A DNA stretch of 64,000 bases. Source: Antedon mediterranea. Lineage: Eukaryota; Echinodermata; Crinoidea; Comatulida; Antedonidae. Location: assembly GCF_964355755.1 (NCBI RefSeq), contig NC_092675.1, positions 29,410,912 through 29,474,911 of the forward strand. The letters are read 5' to 3'. The position numbers were made by a program, and so were the translations under genes. Of the stretch, positions 36,188 through 47,765 are shown piece after piece (position 1 is the first letter of the stretch; each line of letters begins with the position of its first letter). The notes beneath the pieces are model-generated. The model was given only the letters and a program-made list of their open reading frames with translations. It searched no databases and was not told where the DNA came from.

Positions 36188-39100
36188 TTAAACTTGTGGC
36201 AACCATTTATTCTTCATAAACAATTCTAATTTGACAATTTCAAACTTTGTCAAATTAAGTTCTGTTTTCATTATGTGCTCGTCAAGACTCATAAGTAATT
36301 CTCCGTCAATCCCAACTTCCTGAAAATCTTTAACATGTTTGTCCAACTTTAGAAGTTTTAAGCAGTCTTGGACCTGATTACATGTCATGTCAGAGAGATT
36401 ATCTGGAAGATCCTCATTAGTTCTGATTCTGTGTTCTTCTGGTGTATTTCTTGGTGGAAGCTTTGGAAGAATTTGATGCATTAAACTAGTTGGTTTATCA
36501 ATCTTATCATCATGGACATCTTTGTCTCCATTGGGTTGTTCCAGAACTTCATTACCTCTGTCATGTGCAGTTTCTTCACTGGGGATGTCAATTATTTCTT
36601 CATAATAATCATTATAACTGCCTTCACCAACCTCTTCATAATCTGCATCATCAATGGTTCTTTCTTTATTTTTTGTTCTTGTGTGTTTTTTTTGGTCCTG
36701 CCGGTATATTTTCATTTCATAACTATGATTATTGTCATATTTTAGGCATTGGCTGCTCTCACCAATGATATTACAAGATTTGTCTATATTAGCTGAGCAT
36801 TTCTTGACATGTCTTTTCCCTTTTCTTTTTGATCGAAAACTTGTTTTCTTTACTTTTGCTCGATTTGTTACCATTGTCGAAGCTTTATTGTCATCATGTG
36901 GTTCATTTGTGCTATCTTCAATCTTCAGTAAGTTTTGCTGAGCATTGATAATAATATCTGAAGATTATTTAAAAACATATCTTTAATTTGTGATTATTAC
37001 TGTAAACTAAAAACATATATTTCTTGTATTTATACAGTGCACATATTCATTCATGAAATTTAATTTTATCAAAATAATATCTACTTATATTAGATATATT
37101 GATGTATAATATTTTTACCAGGGTTTCCATGATAACTGTTAAATGTACTTTCTTCGATGACACTGTGAACAACATCTTGAACATGTTCCTCAAATAAAGT
37201 TAAACAACCATCTCCTATCATAAGTGGAACTTGTAGACTTAAGCTACTGCACTCAGTTGGAATACACTCAATAAATTGTTCAGCATCTGTAATAAAAACA
37301 AGATTCAAAATCTTGAATTAAATTTTGTTGAACTTTTATGTTATTTGTGCGAAACTGACTCATCAAAGCATTAGTTGTTTTAGCAATTTTGGTATTATCT
37401 GGCAAAGTAATGGACCAGTGACTAATTAAACTAGAAATTTGGTACCTTCTGAAATGCATGTTCCTATTAAGTATTTCATCAAGCCTTTTTGTTTGATCTC
37501 AAGACTTGTTTTCGGTGACATTAAATCAGGTAATCTGGCATGTTGGTTGCTGTTAACTTTCACTCTAAGTGGAAGTTTCAAATCTTCATGTAGCAAAACA
37601 CTTGACTCTGTTTTCAAAATAAAAAAAGTTGTAAAATCGGTTGTATAACTGTATCTTATTGTTAGTATAAGTTTTGCAATTTTTTTGTGTTCATGGATGG
37701 ATTGATTATTATATTTCATATAAATTTATTTGAATTTTTTTGTATTTGAACTAACCTTCTTGTATGTCTCGATTTACAAAGTTAATTTCAGAGTTGATTG
37801 GGATACTGAACTCATTTCCTTTTTTATCGTAGGCCAAAAATCTCAACTGCTCTTTGACACTGTGTAAATACAATACCTACAGTAACCAGGAAAACTAGAA
37901 TTTAATTTGTCACTTTGACGAATTATAGGTGATCATTTTTATCAATTTAATGAAATTAACATTTTTTAAACATGCACGTACGTTAACATACCATCGTAAA
38001 AAGTTGATGTACGCCATCCTATGACATGATGCATATACACTTATAGCGCTGAGTTGTGCCTATTATGTGTCATATACAATATGTACAGTATATACTGTAT
38101 ATCTATATACAGTGTAGCATAGGTAAAATTATGGGACCCACATCATGTTCTAATTTTTTGGTATAATGGAATTATCAAAATAAATTCGAAGATGACAATT
38201 TCGAAAGATGTGTGCTCTTTGAAATTTGTATAACTTCGACTAAAGAAATTTAAAAACTACGTTTTAACTTCAACTGGCCATATGATAACATCACATCATC
38301 CGATAGGCTTAATTTTTATATGAATTCATATCTACATTTCATCAGCTTTCATAATAAGTTATAATCTTGAAGGTCACCTTTAATTCTGAAGAGCTATAAG
38401 ATATTCAAATATATGGTGTAGCTGAAATTACACGACCTAGTTTATTCAAGTTTTCACGCGTGATGACGTCATCAAAATAAAAATGTTGACAACTCATGAG
38501 AAAGATAATTAATTGAGCAAGCACATACTAAAATTTGTGCGAAAATTGGGTTCAAATAACGGAGATTCCCTCTATTGAATGTGATAACCCACACAAAAAG
38601 ATAAAAATTACTATTTTTTTAATGGAAGTGGCCATTTGATGACGTCATACCATTTTGTACGTCTAATGTGTATATACATTTATATCTACAACTTATTGGC
38701 TTCCATATTAAGTTAAAAAAATTAGGGGTCATCTTCCATTCTGAAGAGTTATATTCATTTTAAAAAGGCCCTACTTTTTACAATTTTTAGCACTTTTGTA
38801 CAATTAATGTGCGCATTTTGTCATTTTTAACGTGCTCGTATAGCGTTATTTTAAGTCGGAACTGACTCAAATTTGGTGAATGTACTAAGGATGGTGAGTA
38901 GAATGAGATTTGTAAAAAAAATTCACATTTTTTACGCTTTTTAAGTATCGCGCGCGCAAATTTTTTTTTTGCGCAGTAATTTTTTGAAACACGCAAATGG
39001 CCTCTAAATTCATGCTCTAAATTGATCAAAACTTAATTTTGAGCATTTTAAATTTTTAACGCGCGATTTCACGTGCATGACCCTACGTGCGCGTGAGTTT

Positions 39101-39721
39101 TTATTTGCTAATATTTTTACCCTTGACCTGAAGTTTACGTGTAGTGAATTTCATTAATATGTGATAATGAATTATGGAGATATGATTGATAATGTGATTT
39201 CGCAAAATGGCGTATAAATGACGTCACGGACGAGTGATGACGCTGGAAAGCTTATTAGGATTAAGTTATATTATTTGAAAGATATTCTGAAATTTTGGTA
39301 ATCATTGACATTAAACTTTTTGAGATAATTGTTACACAAAATAGTGTACAGAAACAATAAAAAGAAAAAAAATAATAAAGATTTTATACAATAACAATAG
39401 GTGATCATTTTATTCTAAATGATCACCTAAATATTTATGTTTAGCTTAAAAATAACTATATAGCTTCCTTAAGTCTTCGCATTATGTATTAACTTCAGCA
39501 AAATATTGAAGTTGTAATCAGTAAAATGACAAAATAGTTACTGTATTTAAAGAAAGTCTTACTTGGCCTCTACTATAGTCTTCATAGAATCTGTCACTCA
39601 GTACACTGTTGGCGATTTTTACAACAATCGGAAAAGATTTTTTCTTCTCAGCTAACTCGCTTGGTATATAGCACTTTCTTGACCATTTAACAGTTCTTAG
39701 CTCTTTACTTATAATCTCCAT
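36188..39721 (-). CDS. Gene J: GAREM-like CABIT-SAM adaptor, shortest tail
   Basis: Inferred exons 39563-39721, 37756-37876, 37446-37607, 37119-37286 and 36188-36957. They total 1380 nt in frame, about 459 residues. Exon 1 (MEIISKELRTVKWSRKCYIP) is nearly identical to G's. It is separated from exon 2 by a 1.7-kb intron, against 0.1-0.5 kb in D-I and K. The tail is short, with a basic patch (KGKRHVKKC), YEEV and YYEEIIDIP motifs, and the SH3-type LPKLPPRNTPEEHRIR. SAM: DLPDNLSDMTCNQVQDCL to FMKNKWLPQV, nearly identical to the SAM segment of I. Exon 4 lacks TDDR (MIGDGCLTLFEEH). The large intron 1 could instead mean that exon 1 belongs to a separate broken copy. Confidence 0.8.
37877..39562. 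other. Intron 1 of gene J, unusual 1.7-kb insert
   Basis: Contains TATACAGTATATACTGTATA near 38,090 and repeated (A)TGATGACGTCATC/A words (38,463, 38,640, with a GACGTCAC at 39,220). A CpG-containing, GCGCGC-rich stretch lies at 38,940-39,100. It probably holds inserted repetitive DNA. No protein family recognised. Confidence 0.4.
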
Positions 39722-40015
39722 ACTTTCTATCAGGAAATTGAAATGAGAAATCATTGAATTTAAAAGTGTTTGTTTTAGTTATCATTTGATATTTTATAAC
39801 CCTTGAAAACTATTTATTTTCATACTTTCTTTTCTTTCATAAAGTTTAAATAGGCTATCAGTAACTATCAGTGTCAAAGTTTACACCGCATGCGTCTATT
39901 ACATGTGTAAATTGTAAAGTCCAAACGCCCTATGTGATAGAAGGAAGTAATTGGTTTAAATGTTCTTAAATTTTCTTAGTGCAAAATACAACATGTGCTT
40001 TCATCTTGAATCTTG
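39722..40015. other. Spacer upstream of gene J
   Basis: AT-rich DNA 5' of gene J exon 1, sharing the CATACTTTCTATCAGGAAAT start with the upstream side of gene G. Nothing else recognised. Confidence 0.4.
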
Positions 40016-40325
40016 AGTGAGTGAGTGAGTGGCCGAGCGGTTAAGACAGTTGAACCGTAATTACATAGTCATAACATCGGCAAGGGTTCGAGGCTCACTC
40101 ACTCCATGGTTCTGGTGATAGAACGAGTCTTCTCGGATAAGGACTATAAACCGTAGGTCCAGTTTACACAACTAGCTCGTGTGCACTTTAAAGAACCTAG
40201 TACATCTTTCAAGATTAGTAGGGGGTTACCCCGGTGTATTAGTACATCACAGCCACTGATCACCAACTGGGCCCTCTGGGAGACCAGTCTTTGACTGAAG
40301 AGGTCACCCAGTATAAAGATAAACT
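40016..40325 (+). mobile_element. tRNA-derived SINE
   Basis: Head: GTGGCCGAGCGGTTAAGACA (A box) and AAGGGTTCGAGGCTC (B box), flanked by GTGAGTGAGT and ACTCACTC that pair as an acceptor stem, resembling tRNA-Leu/Ser. A body with CTCGTGTGCACTTTAAAGAA and AGTAGGGGGTTACCCCGGTG is shared, inverted, with 51,058-51,310. The tail is AAACTAAC-like repeats. Confidence 0.65.
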
Positions 40326-41295
40326 AACAAAAAACTAATAATTTTGTAAAATTCTGAAAGTAATTGCCAACGTTGAGTTGCATTTAGATATCAAGTTGAA
40401 TCAGACACTGAGTCATGTTGTAGCACCTGAACTGGCAAATTTAGGTTTGGACCAAGAGCCAGCTCCTAAGTGTAAAAGGACTTTATAAAAAGCATAAAAG
40501 GAACACAAAATAATTTTTTTATTTGATACTAACGCCCGTATTCTTAAACCGGACTTTAGTCGTAGTTCGAGCTAAAACTTTAAAAATGACGTCATTTTAA
40601 TTCATAAACCGAACTTCAACTAAATCACCGACTAATTCAGGCCAACCTTGACTAAATTGAGATGGATTTTGATTGATTGTTTTAGTCCTGGAGGGGGCAG
40701 ACTAAATGGTTTTTTAACGATGTTTATGAAAAACGTAACAGTCATTGAGTTGTTATATTGGCCAGATATTGAAGAATGAAATATCTATTTTTATATTAGC
40801 TTAATTACATATACATTGGTATAAGTTATAATAATGAAAATCATATTTATTTACAACCGTATACAAATTACATTTTCTTCGCAAGTCCGACTTGAACTAC
40901 GTCACGCCATAGCGACTGGCAGAGGCGGAAATTCACCACGCACGCGATGGAATGTTTAGGGGACCTAGCGCTTTCTTGTCACATTATGAAGTGCGTGGTT
41001 CGTCGCGATCATACTTTGTTGGTGGCCTAGAAAATATAAAAGTTACCGTACCGCCATGGTTCCTAATTATATTTTGAAGGTTTTGTTTGTTGTTAATCAA
41101 AAGTACTTCACTGTTAAATTAATACTGATCTTGTTCTAATAATTAATGATTAACATTATTAATATAGTCCTGATGCGTAAAAAGTTTTGTAAGAAAATGG
41201 AAAGTAATATCAATGCGCAAAATTTCGTCTGCTCCTCAAATACTCTTTTGTCATTGGCCAATTTATAGCCTTTGTTACCCAGACGTGTGCAACTC

Positions 41296-44263
41296 CCTTT
41301 GCAAAAAAACCGTATACGAACGTATACGATTTACATACGTTTCGTATATGTTTCGTATAGGAAGTCCACTTCGTATACGAAACGTATACGTCAATTCGGA
41401 AGTTCCTGCCCGCATAATAAACACATACGAACCGTATACGATCATTTATAAACAATTTCCTAATTATACGCTCCGTATACGATCCGTATATGATCCGTAT
41501 ACGACGACGCGTGTATACAAACTGCATCGTATTACCAAGCGAAAAGGGACTGTCCCTCTTTTTACAAGACGACGATAGCATACGTTTACGATCGCAGGAG
41601 CATCTTGACTTCAATAATTAATGTACAATTTGGGTTTTTTTTCAGTCGGTATATGTACATTAAATTCCCTATGATGATTTAGTTCATAGTTTTCGCGAAT
41701 GAAAATTTGGTGCTGTATTTTACTAGACGTTGTTTTTCTAGCAAGCATAAAAACCCACCCAGGCTGTTCTGTCTTGTTTATCCCCTCTGCTATTTCTTTA
41801 CCTTTTGTATGTTCCATTAATAAGTGAATCACACAAAATGTGCTGTTATTAATTTGAAAGTGCTTTAAATAATATTAATGTACTTGGAAATAAATAAGTA
41901 AATATTAAATTGGGCCCGCAGTATATTAAATTTAAAACGAGTAAGTAAAATCCATAAATTACGATTTAATAAAAATGTAGAATACATGTGGCTCCCTATT
42001 ATATATATGGAATGATCCAAATAAATTCGCCCAAAACGTGCCTGTGTTATGTGCGCTGCATGCATGCATCACATGGATGGATCAGATTTCATTCATTTTC
42101 AATCATCATTGATTTTTTGGCTACGGGTTTTGACTCACCATAAAAAAAAAAAAATGGGATGTAGGCCTAGTTAAAGTAGGCCCAGGTATATAGTAAATTC
42201 GATGACTTCTAGCTAGCTAGGCTATAGGCATATTGTAATTGTATATATCGAATATGCAGTATATAGCTACTGCAGCAGCGCTAGTAAACTAAGAGTTAAC
42301 TAGGCCTGGGGAAAATACGCGAAGGAAAAGAGTCTGTGGTACACTCATTGTGAAAATAAGCTAGCTAGCTTTCCCCCATATATTAGATTTGGTTATATTG
42401 TATTATTTTAATAACCTACTCTAGCTAGTAGTATATCAACAACGGTGAAATGGAAATACGATGCATTATGGATATCATCGTTGCAGAGTTAGGGGGTGCC
42501 AACAAAACATTCAACAGCCAGAAATACAAAAAAGAAGCTCCGACGTTTTTATTTAGAGCATTTTACTATTTTAGGCATACAGAACTAATTGCTGTAAATT
42601 TCCTAGAGTTGTCACTGATAAATACAATAACCTACATATAACTTAAAAAATCCAAATGATAAATTGTACGCGAACGCAGTAAAACCAACCAGTTAAATGT
42701 TTGTTAAATAATTATTTTACATCTCCCTCGTAAAATGGTACCCTACGCCCCCATTTTTATGCCTCCATCATTGATAAGCCCCCTCTGTACACACGCCTGC
42801 CGGCTATTTGTTTATCATTTTAATGAATGTAAGTACGAGTCTAACTCCAAATAAAGATATAGAACACATTTTAAGAATTCAAAGTGTTGATCTTTTTTAA
42901 GAATCTGATATATACCATGAATCATCTTTTTACATAATATACAGCATAAGCATGTACAATCTAATTTAATTGTCACACAATTGAATTAACAAAGGACAAG
43001 GATTTCAAATAAACTGTTACAAATAAACAATTATTAATGAAATAGTTGGGGTATTGTTGGGTCCATGGGAAATCAACAATGTTTAGTAGACTTATTTAAT
43101 TTGTTATTTAAAGTTGAGGGTAGTTATTTTTTAAACAATTATTGGAATACAGTACCATGAAAATAAAGAAAGATATGTTTTATGATTTATTTATCACCAA
43201 GCAGAAATAATGAAAGCAATTCAATCTCTGTTCGCTACTGGGAATAAATTGAGATTCGATATAATTGTATTTACTATCACCACTAATTAATTGTGTTTTT
43301 TTTTATTCATATATAATTCATAATTCATACAATTTATATATATTCAAAATCCGAATGTATTCATCGTTAAATAATAATTATTATAATGACCTTACTTCTG
43401 TTTTGGGTCATGGTTTTCCTCTTCGGCATTATTTGCCGAATTATTGTTACTCCATCTCCATTGCTACGACACACGTCGCGGAATAATATCGCTTAACATA
43501 ACGATGTAATTTGACCACCCAAAGCTCGCACGTGGCGTGACGAATTGAGAACGACGAACCCGATGATTCACCCGATGATATGCATGATTGGCCACCAGGG
43601 AGCCGAGTCGACCACGAGTTGGAACTGTAGGCAACCGAGCGACGCTCGGTCGTCGTCGGCGGCTGCACTTACTGACCTCTGTCATTTTTTATAAAGGAAA
43701 ACTGCAAACAACATCGTCGATTTGTGAAAATGGCCCCTTGTTTTTTCTAGGCCTACCTAATAGTATACCTGTTTAGCGTACTTTATTTACTTGCGAAAAA
43801 CGTTGCTTGAATTTTATCGGTAGCCTAGGCTATCTAATAAATATAGAAATAAATATGATCTTATGTTCTAGCTCCTACTACTTATTAATACTACTAGAGG
43901 CCTATCTAATGGCTGGTGCTCGCTAGAGGCCTAGCCTAGCCCTAGCTAGCTAGGCCAGAGCCTACGTACGTATTTGTTGTAATGACAATTTAAATGTTTT
44001 ATTTAGCTCTATTCTACTCATTACTGCTATTATAATTTATAAAATGGCCTAGTTTGTTCGTATATGATTCGTATACGTCCCGTATACGATATTCTTATCA
44101 TGAATAAACAACGTATACGTTACGTATGCTAAACGTATACGACGCCAACTCTTTGTGGAGCAACAGAGTGGAAATAATGTAAACAGTGAAATCGTATACG
44201 ATCCGTATACGTCGTATACGTTTTCAGCGTATACGGATCGTATACGGCTTTTTTGCAAAGGGC
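41296..44263. mobile_element. Nested inverted-repeat element with CGTATACG termini
   Basis: Begins CCCTTTGCAAAAAAACCGTA and ends, inverted, with nearly the same bases. The first ~300 and last ~220 bases carry many copies of the 8-base palindrome CGTATACG or near variants. The interior has no recognisable transposase. The overlapping ORFs at 41,210-41,614 and 44,049-44,258 are translations of the repeats. Subterminal motif clusters are known binding-site arrays for some transposases; the class here is unknown. Confidence 0.6.
43440..43690. other. CpG-rich patch inside the nested element
   Basis: About 250 bases with dense CpG (for example CGAGCGACGCTCGGTCGTCG) in otherwise AT-rich DNA. Overlapping ORFs of 62-73 codons run on both strands, none resembling a known family. 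It could be a regulatory island or captured sequence. Confidence 0.35.
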
Positions 44264-44411
44264 TCGACTAAAAGCTTGACTTCATTAAGTCGAACTGCAA
44301 ACTTCGACTACTTCGTTTATGAATCGAATTTGAAGTAATAGCTCGAACTACGACTTTTTCAAGTCGAACTTTGAACTACGACTAAAGTCCGGTTGAAGAA
44401 TGCGGGCGTAA

Positions 44412-44736
44412 GTAATGAATGGTCAAGCGATAAAAGTTTAAAGTTAAATGTTGTGTTTTATTTTTTATTGTTTTAAAATAATCATTGAATCGGGTTGAAC
44501 AATAGTATTTACACTAATAAGTTGGACACTTTTTCAATTGTCATTAAAAATATCTTGACTTTCGTCTATTTCCTTCTGGAGATTATTGATGTAATTTTAC
44601 TTTTTGAGTTAATGTTGTTTACCTAAAAGCTAATTATGCAATAAATTGCTATTACTGAGTTGTTATTTTCATAAATTGATTAAAAGTTATTAATAACTGT
44701 TTTGTTAATGAAGAATTATCAAAATTAATGATTTAT
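44412..44736. other. Spacer between DNA element and gene K
   Basis: AT-rich 3' flank of gene K. Nothing recognised. Confidence 0.45.
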
Positions 44737-44738
44737 TT
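44727..44738 (-). terminator. AATAAA words overlapping the stop of gene K
   Basis: The final codons read GAA TAA ATA AAT, so AATAAATAAA overlaps the stop. If used, the 3' UTR would be very short. The signal is short and could be chance in AT-rich DNA. Confidence 0.3.
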
Positions 44739-46991
44739 ATTCAACTTGAGGTAACCATTTTTTGTTAATTAACATTTCTAATTTGAGTATTTCTAACTCT
44801 TTCAAATTAAGTTCTGTCTTCATGATGTTCTGGTCAAGACTCATAAGTAGGTTTCCGTCAATTCCAATTTCCTGAAAATCTTGCACATGTTTGTCCAACT
44901 TCATAAGTTTTAAGCAGTCTTGGACCTGATTACATGTCATGTCAGAGAGATTATCTGGAAGATCCTGCTTTCCTTTGATTCTGTGTTCTCCTTGAGGTGT
45001 ATTTACTTGTATTACTTTAGATTTGGTTGTAGATTTTGTATTTGTTGATGTCATATTTCTTGGTGGAAGCTTTGGACGAATGTCTTGGTGTGTAGTTTGA
45101 ACACTATCAAGACCTAGTGATGTATTGCCTATACCTTCCTTATTTTGAGATGAGCTTGATGTAGTTTGGTCATATTTACTAGGATTTACCGTGCAATAAC
45201 CATCTAGCAATTTAATTTTGTTATTATTTGTAACTTCATAATAATTTTCATTATCGCTGTTATTGGTTCTGGTGTCCTCCTGAGTGTGAATTCTTCTTTC
45301 ATAAGAATTGTCATCGTCACATCTATCTCTATTTGTCAGTTTTAAATCATCAGTGTAATTTTCATCATCTTCATCTTGAAGTCTTTCATACTGGTTCCCC
45401 TGGAGGTATATGCTATTTTCATAATTAGCATCAATGCTTTCATTTTGAACCTCAAGTAGGCATTTATGATGATATCTGAAAGTTTTAAAATAAATATTTA
45501 TTGCCAACACATGAAACAACAGTACAATCTGACAATGAACATAATAAATAAATATTCAATTAGTTCTGTTTTAGTAAAACAATAAATTTTTGTTTCCATT
45601 TGAAACATGATTAATTTACCTGGGTTGCCTTGATAACTGTTAAATGTACTTTCATCGATGACACGTTGAACAACATTTTGGACATGTTTCTCAAATAAGG
45701 TTAAACGATCATCCATACCATCTCCTATGTTCAGTGCAACACTTAAACCTAAGTTACTGCTTTCAGCTGGGATACACTCGATGGCCTTTACAAAGACATC
45801 TATAAACCAAAATAGTTGAACAAATTTTGTAAAACTAGTTCATATACAGTATTATTCAATTTATATTTGAAATAAAACATTGTTATTTTACCTTCTGACA
45901 TACATACAGCCATTAGGTATTTCATCAAGCCCTTTTGTTTTATTGTCAAAACTGTATTGTTCTTTCTCCGCAACAAATCAGGTAATCTTTCACATTGATC
46001 AGAATCAAATTTGAATTTTATTTCAACTGGAAGCTGTAGGTGTTCATGTAGAATCAAGTCTGTTTTTCAAAATAAAATTGATTTTTATTTATTTTTATTA
46101 TTAAGTCCTTGCAATTTTTTCTGTTTGTTTACCACCTCTTACTAATACATAGATTGGTATTTCCAATACAAATTTAATTGTTTCAATCTTTATTTTATTT
46201 ATTTTATTTCCAAACCCAACCAACAGCAAAATAAATTTGCCAATAACAGGAGGGAGGGAGCTCAATAATTTGTGCCATACATATACATACACTATTTATA
46301 ATGCACCTTATCAACACATTTCAAGGAGCATTACAGATAACTAAAACTATAAAATGTTCTGAAAAAAGTGAGATTTTAACTGAATATGATATTATATGCC
46401 TCACAAAAATGCTGTGGAAGTATCTTTCACATATGGGGGCCATCAACATGAAAGGATCCCTGTGGCACTGATTTGTCAAATGAAGGAGGAGTTGGGTATA
46501 TATAAAGAGAGGATCGGAGCAAGTACTTTTAGTGTGTATAAAGTGCTGACAGCCTAATGATAATTCTAACCTTCTTGAGTATCTGCAGTTTCCAAGCCAA
46601 TATCAGAGTTGATTGGGATACTGAACTCATTGCCTTCTTCATCGTAAGCCAAAAATCTCAACTGCTCTTTGATGCTATGTAAATATAACGCCTGTACAAA
46701 AAGAACAATTTATAATTGTTATTAGCTGTAGAGCTATATGCAGTTAGGTACTGGCCTATAGTAAATGCAATTAAAAAGTCAAGCGTCAGTTGATTGTTTT
46801 GATAGTATTCAGTGCAAACTATAATGTCTTACTTGTCCTGAACTGTAATCCTCGTAAAATCTGTCCCCAAGTTTACTGCTTGAGATTTTGACAATTATGG
46901 GAAAAGAGTTCTTCATCTTGGCCAAATCACTTGGTGTATACAACTTGCTTGACCAGGTAATGGTCTTAAATTCTTCAATTAATTTCTCCAT
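44737..46991 (-). pseudogene. Gene K: GAREM-like copy with frame conflict at the last exon
   Basis: Inferred exons 46833-46991, 46571-46691, 45892-46059, 45620-45799 and 44737-45475. Their sum is 1367 nt, not a multiple of three, unlike the other complete copies. Entering the last exon at the conserved acceptor in phase 1 gives DIIINAYL and then a stop after about 40 codons. The tail and SAM lie in another frame, so about one base is missing near 45,455. Otherwise the copy looks good: MEKLIEEFKTITWSSKLYTP, ALYLHSIKEQLRFLAYDEEG, TIKQKGLMKYLMAVCMSEG, tail with YENSIYLQ and YEVTN, RPKLPPRN (PxxPxR), SAM DLPDNLSDMTCNQVQDCL to INKKWLPQVE. An unseen splice choice or a sequencing error could also explain it. 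This is the rightmost copy. Confidence 0.65.
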
Positions 46992-47765
46992 ACCTTTTAA
47001 AGTAATTGTAGTAGTTAGTTCAACAAAAATATACAGTACATTGTGTGCACCATTATATACCTTATCATTGTCGTGGCGATTTGTTTATTAAAACAACCAA
47101 GAATAAAAATGATCGGTTTTAGAGGTATGCATGTGAGTAAAACTCTTTGATTTGTTCACTAGAGCAAACAAGTTTATAATAAAAGATTATTATTATATTA
47201 GTTTAAACACAAAAGCATAATGTAAACAAGTATAAATACTGTATTCTTTATGCTGAGTTTCTGTTGATTGATTAAGGTGCTTGCCTACTGATTCCAGGGT
47301 CATGGTTCAAATCCTGTCAGATGTCAGGACTTTCATGAAAAACAAAAACAACTGAAAGACCTACAATAAGACTCTGTGTCTGTGTATATATTTGTTGCCA
47401 TCTTTTAGGTTATCCTTTGCAATATTCCTAAATTGAAAATAAAACAAGAAATATTTCTTTAAACAGCACTCAACATTTTGACTAATATTTGTAATTATTG
47501 TTCTTTCTTCAGATATACTGATTTATTATATCAATTTTTTTTGTTTAACAATCATATCAGTAGTAAATATTTTGTGTAAATATAGTCTGATCTACTGTAC
47601 AGAACAAAAACATAATCATAAACTAAACTACAGTAGGCCTATATTTCATTTCATTATTTATTTGGTCTATTTGAGTATACATAACAAAAAAAAAATGAAA
47701 TTGGGGAGACCAGGGTCAACCTAAGTGAACTATATGAACTATATGTACATATTCCAGGGTAGAAA
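46992..47765. other. Spacer between gene K and the satellite
   Basis: No gene seen. Around 47,262-47,400 there is a possible tRNA-like SINE head (GGTTCAAATCCTG resembles a B box), weaker than the one at 40.0 kb. Confidence 0.4.

Larger units (their letters stand above)
40529..44411. mobile_element. 3.9-kb inverted-repeat DNA element (outer)
   Basis: The left end AACGCCCGTATTCTTAAACC and the right end (read inverted) TTACGCCCGCATTCTTCAAC continue as CGGACTTTAGTCGTAGTTCG on both sides, an imperfect terminal inverted repeat of more than 35 bases. TAA flanks both ends and could be a 3-bp target duplication, as made by PIF/Harbinger elements. No transposase-like reading frame was found, so it is probably non-autonomous. 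A second inverted-repeat element is nested inside. Confidence 0.65.

Noticed and set aside
40020-40105. Functional tRNA-Leu/Ser gene
   Set aside because: The A and B boxes are present, but the anticodon arm and spacing are poor, and it is followed by a SINE body shared with another locus.
41210-41614. Arg/Tyr-rich 121-134 codon ORFs
   Set aside because: Translations of the CGTATACG palindrome field on both strands; no protein family.
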